Below, one piece after another: positions 18,161 through 26,845 of a DNA stretch of 64,000 nt; positions within the stretch are counted from its first letter, which is position 1, and every line of letters begins with the position of its first letter. The position numbers and the translations under genes were made by a program. The stretch spans positions 5,296,501 through 5,360,500 of the forward strand of contig NZ_BCQA01000001.1 of the NCBI RefSeq assembly GCF_001748145.1, read 5' to 3'. The DNA is from Bosea sp. BIWAKO-01 (GTDB lineage: Bacteria; Pseudomonadota; Alphaproteobacteria; Rhizobiales; Beijerinckiaceae). The notes beneath the pieces are model-generated. The model worked only from the letters and a program-made list of their open reading frames with translations, did not search any database and had not been told where the DNA came from.

Positions 18161-19150
18161 ATGATTGCCAAGACGACGAGACGCCTCGCACTCGCGGGGT
18201 TGCTGGCGCTAGGACTTGCCTCGCCCGCGGCGGCGCAGGGATTTCCAACCAAGCCACTGACATTGATCGTGCCCTTCGCGGCAGGCGGGCCGAGCGACGT
18301 GATCGCGCGGTTGCTTGCCGACCATATGGGCCGCACGCTCGGCCAGCAGGTGGTGGTCGAGAACATCGCCGGTGCCGGCGGCACGGCCGGCGCCAAGCGC
18401 CTCGCCGCATCCGATGCCGACGGCCACACCCTGCTGATCCACCATCTCGCGCTCGCGGCTGCGCCTTCGCTCTACAACAATCTCGGATACGACACGCAGA
18501 CCGCCTTCGCTCCCGTCGGGCTGGTGAATACCGGGCCCATGGTGGTGGCCGGCAAGCTCGCATTGCCGCCGGTGGACGCCAAGGCGTTTTTCCCCTTCGC
18601 CAAGCTGCAGGCCGACAAGCTGACCATCGCCCATGCCGGGATCGGCTCGAACGCCCATCTCTGCGCGGTCCTGCTCTCGCAGGCGCTCGGCGCGAAGTTC
18701 ACACAGGTTGCCTATCGCGGCACGGGCCCCGCGATGAACGATCTCGTCGCCGGGCAGGTCGACGTGCTCTGCGACCAGTCGACCACCGCGGTGCCGCAGG
18801 TCCAGGGCGACAAGGTCCGCGCCTATGCGGTGACCTCGACCGAGCGCCTCGGCGTGCTGCCGAACACGCCGACCGCACGCGAGGCCGGCACCGATCTGGA
18901 GATGACGATCTGGCACGGGCTCTACGCGCCGAAGGCAACACCAGTAGCGGCGCTGGACAAGCTGAACGGCGCGCTGAAGGCCGCTCTCAAGGACCCCGTC
19001 GTCCTGGAGCGCTTCAAATCGGTCGGCACCAGCGCCTTTCCGGAAGCTGAATGGAGCCGCGACGCCCATGCCAAGCGCTTTGGCAGCGAAATCAGCAAAT
19101 GGGCGGCCTCGCTCAAGGCCGCCGGCGTGACCCCGCAGAACGTCAACTAG
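18161..19150 (+). CDS. Tripartite tricarboxylate transporter substrate-binding protein (TctC/Bug family), SlcH-like
   Basis: The 329-residue periplasmic protein has a signal peptide (residues 1-25, cut after AAAQ) and Bug-family blocks: PLTLIVPFAAGGPSDVIAR, VENIAGAGGT, VAYRGTGPAMNDLVAGQVD and LYAPKATP. The family captures carboxylates for TctAB permeases. Next to suyR it likely binds sulfolactate, as SlcH does in the SlcHFG transporter. No TctA or TctB gene is in the window, so it must borrow a permease encoded elsewhere or act as a sensor. A strong GGAGG lies 6 bases before ATG 18161. Confidence 0.85.
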   Translation: MIAKTTRRLALAGLLALGLASPAAAQGFPTKPLTLIVPFAAGGPSDVIARLLADHMGRTLGQQVVVENIAGAGGTAGAKRLAASDADGHTLLIHHLALAAAPSLYNNLGYDTQTAFAPVGLVNTGPMVVAGKLALPPVDAKAFFPFAKLQADKLTIAHAGIGSNAHLCAVLLSQALGAKFTQVAYRGTGPAMNDLVAGQVDVLCDQSTTAVPQVQGDKVRAYAVTSTERLGVLPNTPTAREAGTDLEMTIWHGLYAPKATPVAALDKLNGALKAALKDPVVLERFKSVGTSAFPEAEWSRDAHAKRFGSEISKWAASLKAAGVTPQNVN

Positions 19151-19207
19151 CCCGCCATCCCCCACGCGCCGCTCGCCAGTGCGGACGGTGCGTGCTACCC
19201 GGCCCTG

Positions 19208-19699
19208 ATGTCAGCCAATCTGGTTCCGCTTGAAACCTTCCTGAACCTGCCCGATCACGCGCGGCTGCTCGGCCTCGACCTCGGCACCAAGACGATCGGC
19301 CTCGCGCTGTCCGATGTGGAGCGCCAGATCGCCACGCCGCTGGAGACGATCAAGCGGGTCAAGTTCGGGCTCGACGCAGCTGCCCTCCTGAAGGTCGCCG
19401 CGAAGTTCGAAGTCGGAGGCCTGATCATCGGCCTGCCGCTCAACATGGATGGCACGGAAGGACCGCGCGTCCAGTCGACACGGGCCTTCGTCCGCAATCT
19501 CGCCCCCCTCACCGCCTTGCCGATCGCATTCTGGGACGAGCGCATGTCGACGCTGGCCGTGACCCGGACCTTGCTCTCGGCGGACGCCTCCAGAGCCAAG
19601 CGCGCCGAGGTCGTCGACAAGATGGCTGCGGCCTACATCCTGCAGGGCGCCCTCGATCGCCTGATGCGCATGGAGCCCCCGGACACCGAAGAAGCCTGA
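19208..19699 (+). CDS. ruvX: Putative pre-16S rRNA nuclease / Holliday junction resolvase RuvX (YqgF)
   Basis: The 163-residue RNase H-fold protein has the N-terminal strand [17 protein letters not shown] with the first catalytic Asp, [19 protein letters not shown] in the middle, [14 protein letters not shown], and the C-terminal [14 protein letters not shown] with the last acidic residue. YqgF proteins act in 16S rRNA 5'-end maturation; the older resolvase name remains in use. No clear ribosome site precedes ATG 19208. It is the first plus-strand gene after the binding-protein gene. Confidence 0.93.
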   Translation: MSANLVPLETFLNLPDHARLLGLDLGTKTIGLALSDVERQIATPLETIKRVKFGLDAAALLKVAAKFEVGGLIIGLPLNMDGTEGPRVQSTRAFVRNLAPLTALPIAFWDERMSTLAVTRTLLSADASRAKRAEVVDKMAAAYILQGALDRLMRMEPPDTEEA

Positions 19700-19707
19700 C
19701 ATGCGAA

Positions 19708-19733
19708 CGCCGCCACGGTTTCCCGCGGCGGCG
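19708..19733. terminator. Bidirectional hairpin between ruvX and the secreted-protein gene
   Basis: Arms CGCCGCC (19708-19714) and GGCGGCG (19727-19733) enclose a loop that pairs further (CGG/CCG around TTTC). It lies between convergent genes, 9 bp past the ruvX stop, and could end transcription from both sides. Confidence 0.55.
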
Positions 19734-19762
19734 GCTTCATCGCGACATTGCCGGGCGGCCGG

Positions 19763-20134
19763 TTACGGAATGACGTAACCGCGCTTGATCGCCTTCTTCT
19801 GCGCCTCTCGGTGGTTCTTAATGGCGCGCTTCTGATCCTCGAGGCTCATGCCTGCCATGGGATTGTTGTTGCGCTGGCCGCGATCATAGCCGCCGCCATC
19901 ATAGGAGCCGCGGCGGTCGTCGTAGCGTGGGCCGCGCCGGTCGTCATAGCGTGGGCCGCGATCGTAGCCGCGGTCATACCCGCGATCAGGGCCACGCCCG
20001 TAACGCGGGCCGGGCTCATAATACGGATCGCGGTTACCGCCGCCATAGTACTGCGCCGAGGCGGGAGCCCCCCAAAGCACTGCCGAAGCTGCAAGTCCAA
20101 GGCCGACCAGCAGGGCCTTGCCGTAAACGCTCAT
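19763..20134 (-). CDS. Small secreted Arg/Asp/Tyr/Gly-repeat protein
   Basis: The 123-residue protein has a signal peptide (MSVYGKALLVGLGLAASAVL, cut after ASAQ). A low-complexity middle follows with repeats of DRGYDRG, RYDDRRG and RYDDRRGSYD, then a basic tail LEDQKRAIKNHREAQKKAIKRGYVIP. ATG 20134, preceded by GGAGG, was preferred to one four codons earlier. The repeat is also visible in DNA as near-identical GTCGTCATAGCGTGGGCC units. Function is unknown; periplasmic or cell-surface localisation is inferred. It is possibly co-transcribed with the Tyr-rich protein gene upstream. Confidence 0.75.
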   Translation of the reverse strand: MSVYGKALLVGLGLAASAVLWGAPASAQYYGGGNRDPYYEPGPRYGRGPDRGYDRGYDRGPRYDDRRGPRYDDRRGSYDGGGYDRGQRNNNPMAGMSLEDQKRAIKNHREAQKKAIKRGYVIP

Positions 20135-20196
20135 TTCGTCCTCCATGACCGTGCGCAGGGCCGGTCCGCCTCGAAATTCAGATCGCGATGCGGCGA

Positions 20197-20661
20197 TCAG
20201 TTGCCACCGCGTGCCGGATCGGTGGTTCCGTTACGGGAACCACCATAGGGGCCACGCCCTGAATAATAGTTACCGGGACCGTAATACCCGCCATGGTAGC
20301 GCGGGCGCTGATAGACAACCACTGGCTCTTCGTAGACATAGGCGGGCTGGTAGCCGTATCCGACGTAGGCGTAGCCATCATCGTAATAGTAGGTCCCGGA
20401 ATAGGCCGGCCGGTTGGCTGCGATGGCAGCCGCGCCGAGAAGACCAACGCCAACGGCGCCTGCGATCGCAGCGTTACGATTGCAGCAGCCCCAGCCCCGA
20501 CCACGATAGTAGCTGTATCCGGCGCCGGCCTTCTCGAGGCGGCTTGCGTCGACGCCGACACGGGGCTCGCTGGCCGCCGCCGGCAGGACGAATCCAGCCG
20601 CCGAGACTGAGCCGGCGGCCAAAGCCACGATGGCGGATTTCCTGAGAGAAGACACTGTCAT
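20197..20661 (-). CDS. Small secreted Gly/Tyr-rich protein
   Basis: The 154-residue protein has a signal peptide (residues 1-30, ending VLPAAASE), a CCNRNAAIAGAVGVGLLGAAAIAANRP segment that could span or dip into the membrane, and a C-terminal half very rich in Tyr, Gly and Pro (VYEEPVVVYQRPRYHGGYYG). Proteins of this composition are frequent in Rhizobiales envelopes and have no assigned role. AGGAG precedes ATG 20661. It ends 62 bp before the next secreted-protein gene on the same strand. Confidence 0.75.
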   Translation of the reverse strand: MTVSSLRKSAIVALAAGSVSAAGFVLPAAASEPRVGVDASRLEKAGAGYSYYRGRGWGCCNRNAAIAGAVGVGLLGAAAIAANRPAYSGTYYYDDGYAYVGYGYQPAYVYEEPVVVYQRPRYHGGYYGPGNYYSGRGPYGGSRNGTTDPARGGN

Positions 20662-20925
20662 ATCTCCTGCGATTCACTCGCCTGAACCTGGATCTCATGA
20701 TCAGGCATCATGATTGAATGCGGCCTGAACCAATCACGGCGGGATTGCGGCGGATGCAACTCGGACTGCGCGGGACGCGCGCTTGTTCGGGGCCGGCTGT
20801 CGTGAGAGGGGTTACGAAACGCCTCCGATGACAGTTCCCCCTCCATCAACGTCAGCTTTGGCAGATTGTTCCGGCGCTCGGATTCGCGCGGCCGGTGCCA
20901 AAGATCGTCGCAGCCAGGTCCCGAT

Positions 20926-21849
20926 ATGAATCCGATCATCAACAGCCTGGTGGCGATCTTCCTGGTGCTCGCGACCGGCTGGGCCCTGAAGGCTCGCGGT
21001 TTCGTCTCCCCCAACCACTGGGCCGGGGTCGAACGGCTGACCTATCAGGTGCTGTTCCCGGCCGTCGTCATTCACACCCTGGCCGTCGCGGATCTGAGCC
21101 AGTTGCCGGTGCTGGCGATGGGGCTGACCCTGGTCACTGCGATCCTCGGCGTATCGACCGTCCTCCTGATCGTTCGCCCCCTGCTTTCTCGTGTCGGGAT
21201 CAACGGCCCGGCCTTCACTTCGGTCCTGCAGGGTTCGGTGCGCTGGAACACCTTCGTCGCGCTGGCCCTGGCGGCCGGGCTGCACGGCCGCGAGGGCGCA
21301 ACGCTGATGGCGATCGCGGTGGCTTCGATGATCCCGCTGCTCAACGTCCTCTGCGTCCTCGTATTGGCGCGCTTTGCCGTTGGGCGCCCGATGAGCGCGG
21401 CGGAGACGGCGCGCTCGATCGCGGTGAATCCCTTCATCTGGTCGTCTGCCGTCGGACTTCTGCTCAATCAGATGCAATGGATGCTGCCCGCGGCCCTCAC
21501 GACCTATGTCGATATCCTTGGCCGGGCGGCGCTGGGTGTCGGGTTGCTCGTCGTCGGCGCCGGACTCGAGATTCATCGCTTGAGGCAGCCGCGATTCGCA
21601 CATGGCCTTGCCATCGGCCTCAAGCTCGTCGTGATGCCGCTCGTCGCCTGGATGCTGGCGCGACAGTTCGGCGTCACCGGCACCGCATTGACGATCACGG
21701 TGGTCGCGGCTGCGGTGCCGACGGCTACCGCGGCCTATTTCCTCGCGCGTGACATGGGTGGCGACGCCCCGTTGATGGCTGAGATCACCACGATGCAGAC
21801 CCTTCTGGCGCTCGTGACATTGCCGGTGGCGGTCCTGCTGCTGGGCTGA
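20926..21849 (+). CDS. AEC-family transporter (auxin efflux carrier type)
   Basis: The 307-residue integral membrane protein has about 10 TM helices. N-terminal NSLVAIFLVLATGWALKARGF, VERLTYQVLFPAVVIHTLA, QGSVRWNTFVALALA and C-terminal VPTATAAYFLARDMGGD, LMAEITTMQTL match the AEC family, which exports or imports small carboxylates such as malate or malonate in bacteria. ATG 20926 starts the first helix. It stands alone on the plus strand, and no regulator next to it hints at the substrate. Confidence 0.85.
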   Translation: MNPIINSLVAIFLVLATGWALKARGFVSPNHWAGVERLTYQVLFPAVVIHTLAVADLSQLPVLAMGLTLVTAILGVSTVLLIVRPLLSRVGINGPAFTSVLQGSVRWNTFVALALAAGLHGREGATLMAIAVASMIPLLNVLCVLVLARFAVGRPMSAAETARSIAVNPFIWSSAVGLLLNQMQWMLPAALTTYVDILGRAALGVGLLVVGAGLEIHRLRQPRFAHGLAIGLKLVVMPLVAWMLARQFGVTGTALTITVVAAAVPTATAAYFLARDMGGDAPLMAEITTMQTLLALVTLPVAVLLLG

Positions 21850-21980
21850 TTCCAGGCGTGTGGCAGGCCTAAATGCGTATGCACGCAGAAATTGAAATCG
21901 TCATTCCCTTAGGTCATTCTGCGGCCTGAGATCGCGTCGCTGCACGACCGCAGCGCCGCATCGATCAAGGGCAAGCCACC

Positions 21981-22256
21981 ATGACTGCGCGAGGGCTGAA
22001 GCCAAGCCGCAAGACCAGAAATCCTCCCCCTACCCCGTTCGAGGCAGCTTCGTTCTGGACCACTCCCTTCAACCAGGAGAGCTTCGCCGCGCAGCAACTC
22101 GGGGTTGCCGAGTACATCGAGAGCATCTGTGTGGAATTGCGCATGTTGGCCCGGGCGGCCAAGCTCGAAACACTGGTCTACTTCCTCGACATGGCCCGGA
22201 TCGAGGCGACGATCCAGATCGAGAATCACGGGACGCTCGGCAAGCCATCCGACTGA
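21981..22256 (+). CDS. Small hypothetical protein
   Basis: The 91-residue protein has a basic, Pro-rich start (RGLKPSRKTRNPPPTPFEAA) and a helical C-terminal half, VAEYIESICVELRMLARAAKLETLVYFLDMARIEA. The amphipathic pattern and unbiased composition make it a likely real gene; short proteins with a similar LAYFLDMARIEA-like stretch occur in Rhizobiales. No function is known. It converges on dprA. Confidence 0.65.
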   Translation: MTARGLKPSRKTRNPPPTPFEAASFWTTPFNQESFAAQQLGVAEYIESICVELRMLARAAKLETLVYFLDMARIEATIQIENHGTLGKPSD

Positions 22257-22298
22257 GGATGTTCTCCGACCGAGGAAGCCCTCCGACTGACGGCCGAT
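22248..22298. repeat. Three-unit 17-bp tandem repeat
   Basis: Units starting at 22248, 22265 and 22282 share TCCGAC[T/C]GA[G/C]G at exactly 17-bp spacing. The first unit overlaps the stop codon of the small gene before it. No role is evident. Confidence 0.6.
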
Positions 22299-22338
22299 TC
22301 CGCGAGATTTGATGACCGGGCGGGCCGTCCCGAGGCAC

Positions 22339-23577
22339 TCAGGGCATGACGCGCGAAAGCGCGCCGCCGGGATGGCGCAGAATCGCACCGTCGAGTTCCA
22401 GCTCGATCAGCAGCCGGCCGACATCGCGGGCGGACTGGCCGCTGGCCCGGATCAGGTCGTCCAAGGAAACGGGAGCCGCTCCGAGCAGGGCCAGGACGCG
22501 CGCGCGGATCTCTTCGCTTCCCCCTTCTCCTTCCGCTTCGCCTGCCGCTTCCGGCGGTAGTACGAGATCGGAGCCGGCGACGGCAGGGGGCGGAACGGTC
22601 CTCGGCGCCGGGGAGATTTCCGGCAGATCGAGTTCGTCCCAGAGATACTCTGATTCCGGGTCATAGCCCTCGCGTGCCTGTGCGAGACCTGTCGGCAGGG
22701 CGCCGCCATGGCCCAGCAACGGCGCGAGCGCCTCGATGACATGCGCAGCCTCCGCGCATAGGGTCGCGCCTTCACGGATCAGGTGATTGCCACCCTCGGC
22801 GCGCGGATCAAGCGGCGAGCCCGGTACGGCAAAGACCTGGCGTCCCTGTTCATTGGCGAAGCGGGCGGTGATCAACGACCCAGATTTGCGCGCTGCCTCG
22901 ACTACGACAGTGCCGAGCGCGAGCCCGGAAACAAGGCGGTTGCGCCGCGGAAAGTCGCGTCCACGCGGGGCCCACCCCATCGGCATTTCGCTGATCGCCG
23001 CTCCCGACATGATCAGTCGCTCGAACAATTGAGCGTTCTGGGGCGGATAGATCTCGTCGAGCCCGCCTGCGAGCACGGCGACGGTACCGGTGCCCAGGCT
23101 CGCGCCGTGGGCGGCGGTATCGATGCCGCGCGCCAACCCCGACACCACCACGAAACCGGCCTCTCCGAGATCCTGCGCCAGCCTGGCGGTGAATTTCAGG
23201 CCGGCCGCCGAGGCGTTGCGCGAGCCCACCAGCGCGACGCAGGGGCGCAGAAGCACCTCGCCGCGACCAAGCACGAGCAGGAGCGGCGGCGCGGAATCGA
23301 TCGCCTGCAGTGGCCGCGGATAGTCAGGCTCTCCCAGGGCGATCAACCGGCCGCCGCGTCGGCGCAGCGCCTCGATCTCGCGCTCCGCTTCGGCAGTCGA
23401 GCAGATCTTGATGCTGCGACCGGTGCTCCGCGCCAGTTCCGGCAAGGCATCGAGCGCGGCTGCGGCACCGCCATACCGATTCATCAGGGCGCGAAAGGTG
23501 CGTGGGCCGATACTCTCGCTGCGGATCAGCCGGAGCCAGTCGAGACGCTGGCGATCGGTGAGTGCGATGCCAGCCAC
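22339..23577 (-). CDS. dprA: DNA processing protein DprA
   Basis: DprA loads RecA onto incoming single-stranded DNA during transformation. The 412-residue protein has an N-terminal helical region ([31 protein letters not shown]) and a Rossmann-like core with [39 protein letters not shown] and [26 protein letters not shown]-terminal winged helix is [33 protein letters not shown] 23577 was chosen; it lies 4 bp past the plsY stop, with AGAAGG inside plsY serving as ribosome site. The longer upstream frame overlaps plsY. Confidence 0.92.
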   Translation of the reverse strand: MAGIALTDRQRLDWLRLIRSESIGPRTFRALMNRYGGAAAALDALPELARSTGRSIKICSTAEAEREIEALRRRGGRLIALGEPDYPRPLQAIDSAPPLLLVLGRGEVLLRPCVALVGSRNASAAGLKFTARLAQDLGEAGFVVVSGLARGIDTAAHGASLGTGTVAVLAGGLDEIYPPQNAQLFERLIMSGAAISEMPMGWAPRGRDFPRRNRLVSGLALGTVVVEAARKSGSLITARFANEQGRQVFAVPGSPLDPRAEGGNHLIREGATLCAEAAHVIEALAPLLGHGGALPTGLAQAREGYDPESEYLWDELDLPEISPAPRTVPPPAVAGSDLVLPPEAAGEAEGEGGSEEIRARVLALLGAAPVSLDDLIRASGQSARDVGRLLIELELDGAILRHPGGALSRVMP

Positions 23578-23581
23578 CTGA

Positions 23582-24205
23582 TCAGCCCTTCTGGCCGATC
23601 TTGCCCTCGCTGCGGTCCAGCAGCCTTGCAATGTTCTCGCGATGCATGAACCAGAGCAGCACCGTCAGGACGGCCATCAGGACGGCCATGCGCGGCTCGT
23701 TCGCCCAGAACCAGAGCAGCAGTGGGGTCAGCAGGCTGGCGAGCAGCGCAGCAAGCGACGAATAGCGGCTGAGATAGGCGACGCTGAGCCAAATCGCCGC
23801 GAAGGTCACCGCGATCGGCCATTTCAACCCGATCAGAATGCCGAGATAGGTGGCGACGCCCTTGCCGCCCTTGAAGCGCAGCCAGACGGGGAAGAGATGC
23901 CCGAGGAAGGCACCGAGCCCGGCGAGGAGCGCGGCATCCTGGCCGCCGATCAGATAGAGCCCGACGAGCACGGCCGCCGTGCCCTTGAGCATGTCTCCCA
24001 TCAGGGTCAGTGCCGCCAGCTTCTTGTTGCCGGTGCGCAAGACATTGGTGGCGCCGATATTGCCCGAGCCGATGCTGCGAAGATCAGGTCCGCCGCTGAG
24101 GCGTGTCAACACGACGCCGAAAGGGATCGAGCCCAGCAGATAACCGATGGCCACGGCAGCCAGAGCCGCCGAGCCGGACAGGCCCAAACTCATCATCTCA
24201 GGCAT
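23582..24205 (-). CDS. plsY: Glycerol-3-phosphate acyltransferase PlsY
   Basis: PlsY transfers the acyl group of acyl-phosphate to glycerol-3-phosphate, the first step of phospholipid synthesis. The 207-residue membrane protein has about five TM helices. Conserved loops are [54 protein letters not shown] and the C-terminal [13 protein letters not shown] 24205 is at the family N-terminus. It lies between pyrC (36 bp upstream) and dprA (coupled), the usual Rhizobiales order. Confidence 0.95.
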   Translation of the reverse strand: MPEMMSLGLSGSAALAAVAIGYLLGSIPFGVVLTRLSGGPDLRSIGSGNIGATNVLRTGNKKLAALTLMGDMLKGTAAVLVGLYLIGGQDAALLAGLGAFLGHLFPVWLRFKGGKGVATYLGILIGLKWPIAVTFAAIWLSVAYLSRYSSLAALLASLLTPLLLWFWANEPRMAVLMAVLTVLLWFMHRENIARLLDRSEGKIGQKG

Positions 24206-24241
24206 TGCGCCCCCGCTTCCCCAGGCCATCGCCGCAAGAGC

Positions 24242-25543
24242 TTAGACTGCGTCAGCCTCGTAGACCACTCGTCCGGCAACGAAGGTTGTGCGTACCAACC
24301 CGTCGAGCCGAGCCTCGTCGAAGGGCGAATTCTTGGCCCGCGATTTCAGCTTGCGCTTGTCGACGACATAGGGCGCGTCGGGATCGAGCAGGATCAGATC
24401 GGCCGGAGCCCCGACGGAGAGGCGCCCGCACGACAATCCAAGCAGAGCGGCCGGGCGCGTCGAAAGCGCCGCCAGCAGCGTCGGCAGATCGGTCTGCCCG
24501 GCATGGACCATGCGCAGCGCCGCCGACAGCATGGTTTCGATGCCGAGCGCGCCATTGGCGGCCTCGGCAAAGGGCTGGCGCTTGGTCTCGACATCCTGCG
24601 GGTCATGGTCGGAGACGACGACATCGATCACGCCCTCGGCCAGCGCGGCCACCATGGCGAGCCGCTCGTCCTCATGGCGTAGTGGTGGCGAGACCTTGCA
24701 GAAGGTGCGGTAGTCGCCGACATCGTTCTCGTTCAGCGTCAGATTGTTGATCGAGATGCCGCACGTGATCCGCACGCCGTCGGCCTTGGCCCGGCGCACG
24801 AGTTCGACGGATTCTGCACAGGAGATCATCGCGGCGTGGTAGCGTGCTCCGGTCGCCCGAGCGAGGCGGATGTCCCGCTCCAGCATGACGGTCTCGGCCT
24901 CGTTCGGAATGCCCGGCAGGCCCTTGCGGCTGGCGAACTCACCCTCGTTCATCACGCCGGCGCCACGCAGGTCCGGATCCTCGAGATGGTTCATCAGCAG
25001 CGCGTCGAAATCGCGGCCGTAGATCATGGCGCGGCGCATGACCTGCGGATTGCGCACGGCCCGGGAGCCATCGGTGAAGGCGACTGCGCCGGCTTCGAGA
25101 AGCAGGCCGAATTCCGTGATCTCCCTGCCTTCGATCCCCTTGGTCAGGGCGGCAGCCGGCAGCACGTTGACGACCGCCTTGTCGCGGGCACGGCGCTTGA
25201 TGAAATCGATAATGGCGGGATCGTCGATCGGCGGATCGGTATCCGGCCTGCAGACGACCGTGGTGACCCCTCCGGCTGCAGCAGCCTGCGAGCCCGTGCC
25301 AAGCGTTTCGCGAAACTCCGCTCCCGGCTCACCGAGAAAGGCGCGCAGATCGACCAGCCCCGGCGCGACGATCAGACCGCCGGCATCGACCCGCTGCACG
25401 CCCTCGCCCGTTGCCGGAGCGGCGCCCCAGGCGATCTCCGCAATCGCACCATCGCGCAGCAGAAGCGCACCCGGCCCCTGCCGGCCCGATGCAGGATCGA
25501 CCAGTTGGGCGTTGACGATCGCAAGCTCGCGCATTTCGGACAT
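24242..25543 (-). CDS. pyrC: Dihydroorotase-like protein, probably noncatalytic (PyrX type)
   Basis: The 433-residue protein has a dihydroorotase fold and follows pyrB. The usual metal-binding H-x-H after PGLVD is replaced: the segment reads PGLVDLRAFLGEPGAEFRETL, with Arg and Phe at the His positions. Later positions (NHLEDPDL, ARYHAAMIS, VVSDHDPQ) are kept. In pseudomonads a similar PyrC-like partner of aspartate transcarbamoylase is inactive and structural, and many alphaproteobacterial pyrB neighbours share the loss. The active dihydroorotase is then expected elsewhere in the genome. Position 63 bp after pyrB fits a complex with PyrB. Confidence 0.85.
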   Translation of the reverse strand: MSEMRELAIVNAQLVDPASGRQGPGALLLRDGAIAEIAWGAAPATGEGVQRVDAGGLIVAPGLVDLRAFLGEPGAEFRETLGTGSQAAAAGGVTTVVCRPDTDPPIDDPAIIDFIKRRARDKAVVNVLPAAALTKGIEGREITEFGLLLEAGAVAFTDGSRAVRNPQVMRRAMIYGRDFDALLMNHLEDPDLRGAGVMNEGEFASRKGLPGIPNEAETVMLERDIRLARATGARYHAAMISCAESVELVRRAKADGVRITCGISINNLTLNENDVGDYRTFCKVSPPLRHEDERLAMVAALAEGVIDVVVSDHDPQDVETKRQPFAEAANGALGIETMLSAALRMVHAGQTDLPTLLAALSTRPAALLGLSCGRLSVGAPADLILLDPDAPYVVDKRKLKSRAKNSPFDEARLDGLVRTTFVAGRVVYEADAV

Positions 25544-25606
25544 GATCTCGCTCGGTCTCGCCTTCAGTGTTGTGTTCCAGCCGGCCGGGGAATGGCTCGG
25601 CCGCGC

Positions 25607-26551
25607 TCAGCCATTGGGCAGATGCTGGGCCAGCGCATCCAGAACCGCCATCCGGACGGCGACCCCCATCTCGACCTGCTCGCGAATCAAGGACTGAGCG
25701 CCGTCAGCGACTTCCGAGGAAATCTCGACGCCGCGATTCATCGGGCCGGGATGCATCACGAGCGCGTCAGGGCTGGCCAGCGCGAGCTTGTCGCGGTCAA
25801 GGCCGAAATAGCGGAAATACTCCTTCGGCGACGGCACGAAGGCGCCGTGCATGCGCTCGAGCTGGAGGCGCAGCATCATCACGATATCAGCCCCTTCCAG
25901 TCCCTTCTTCATGTCGGTGAAGACGGAGACGCCCATACGCTCGATGCCAACCGGAAGCAGGGTCGAGGGGGCGATCAGGCGGACCTTTGCGCCAAGCGCA
26001 TTGAGCAGGATGATGTTGGAGCGCGCGACCCGCGAATGCACGATGTCGCCGCAGATCGCGACGGTCAGCCCGGCGATCCGGCCCTTGTTGCGGCGGATCG
26101 TCAGCGCATCGAGCAGGGCCTGGGTCGGGTGCTCATGCGCGCCGTCGCCGGCATTGACTACTGAGCAGTCGACCTTGCGGGCGAGCAGGTTGACCGCACC
26201 GGCTGCGTGATGGCGCACCACCAGAATATCGGGCCGCATCGCGTTCAGCGTTGCGGCCGTGTCGATCAGCGTCTCGCCCTTCTTCACCGAAGAGGATGCT
26301 ACCGACATGTTCATCACGTCGGCGCCGAGGCGCTTGCCGGCAAGCTCGAAGGAAGCCTGCGTGCGTGTCGAGGGCTCGAAGAAGAGATTGATCTGGGTGC
26401 GGCCGCGCAGGGTCGCCGTCTTCTTCTCGACCTGTCGCGAAAGCGCGACATAGTCTTCGGCGCGATCGAGGAGAGCCTCGATATCCAGATGCGACAGGCC
26501 CTCGATGCCGAGGAGGTGGCGGTGCGGATAGGTCGGGGCTGGCGATGTCAT
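25607..26551 (-). CDS. pyrB: Aspartate carbamoyltransferase catalytic subunit
   Basis: The enzyme condenses carbamoyl phosphate with aspartate, the first committed step of pyrimidine synthesis. The 314-residue protein has the carbamoyl-phosphate loop [31 protein letters not shown], the [12 protein letters not shown] aspartate-binding block and [12 protein letters not shown] near the C-terminus. ATG 26551 was chosen over a TTG 25 codons upstream; its ribosome site is weak. It heads pyrB-pyrC-plsY-dprA and is divergent from topA. No PyrI regulatory subunit is present. Confidence 0.94.
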   Translation of the reverse strand: MTSPAPTYPHRHLLGIEGLSHLDIEALLDRAEDYVALSRQVEKKTATLRGRTQINLFFEPSTRTQASFELAGKRLGADVMNMSVASSSVKKGETLIDTAATLNAMRPDILVVRHHAAGAVNLLARKVDCSVVNAGDGAHEHPTQALLDALTIRRNKGRIAGLTVAICGDIVHSRVARSNIILLNALGAKVRLIAPSTLLPVGIERMGVSVFTDMKKGLEGADIVMMLRLQLERMHGAFVPSPKEYFRYFGLDRDKLALASPDALVMHPGPMNRGVEISSEVADGAQSLIREQVEMGVAVRMAVLDALAQHLPNG

Positions 26552-26845
26552 TTGAAGGTGGTTGTTTAGGCACAGACTCAAGACGGCGCAAGCGGCGAGA
26601 TGGCCATTGTCCAGCGCTTCGTCCAAGGTCGGGCCGGAGCGCCCGCGCGGGGACCGGCCGGAAAGCTACAGTTGATCGCCGCACCACTGTTGCATTCGCG
26701 CAGCAATCCCTATTTGACAGCGCTGTCGTGCTGAACCACTTTCGCGCGCAATTCCGAACCTGACCCCGGGCGCCCAGCGCCAAGCCAGGCCGGACCGGCA
26801 CGATGCGTGCTGGCCCTGCCCCTTTGTCATGAGACTTTAGCTGCC

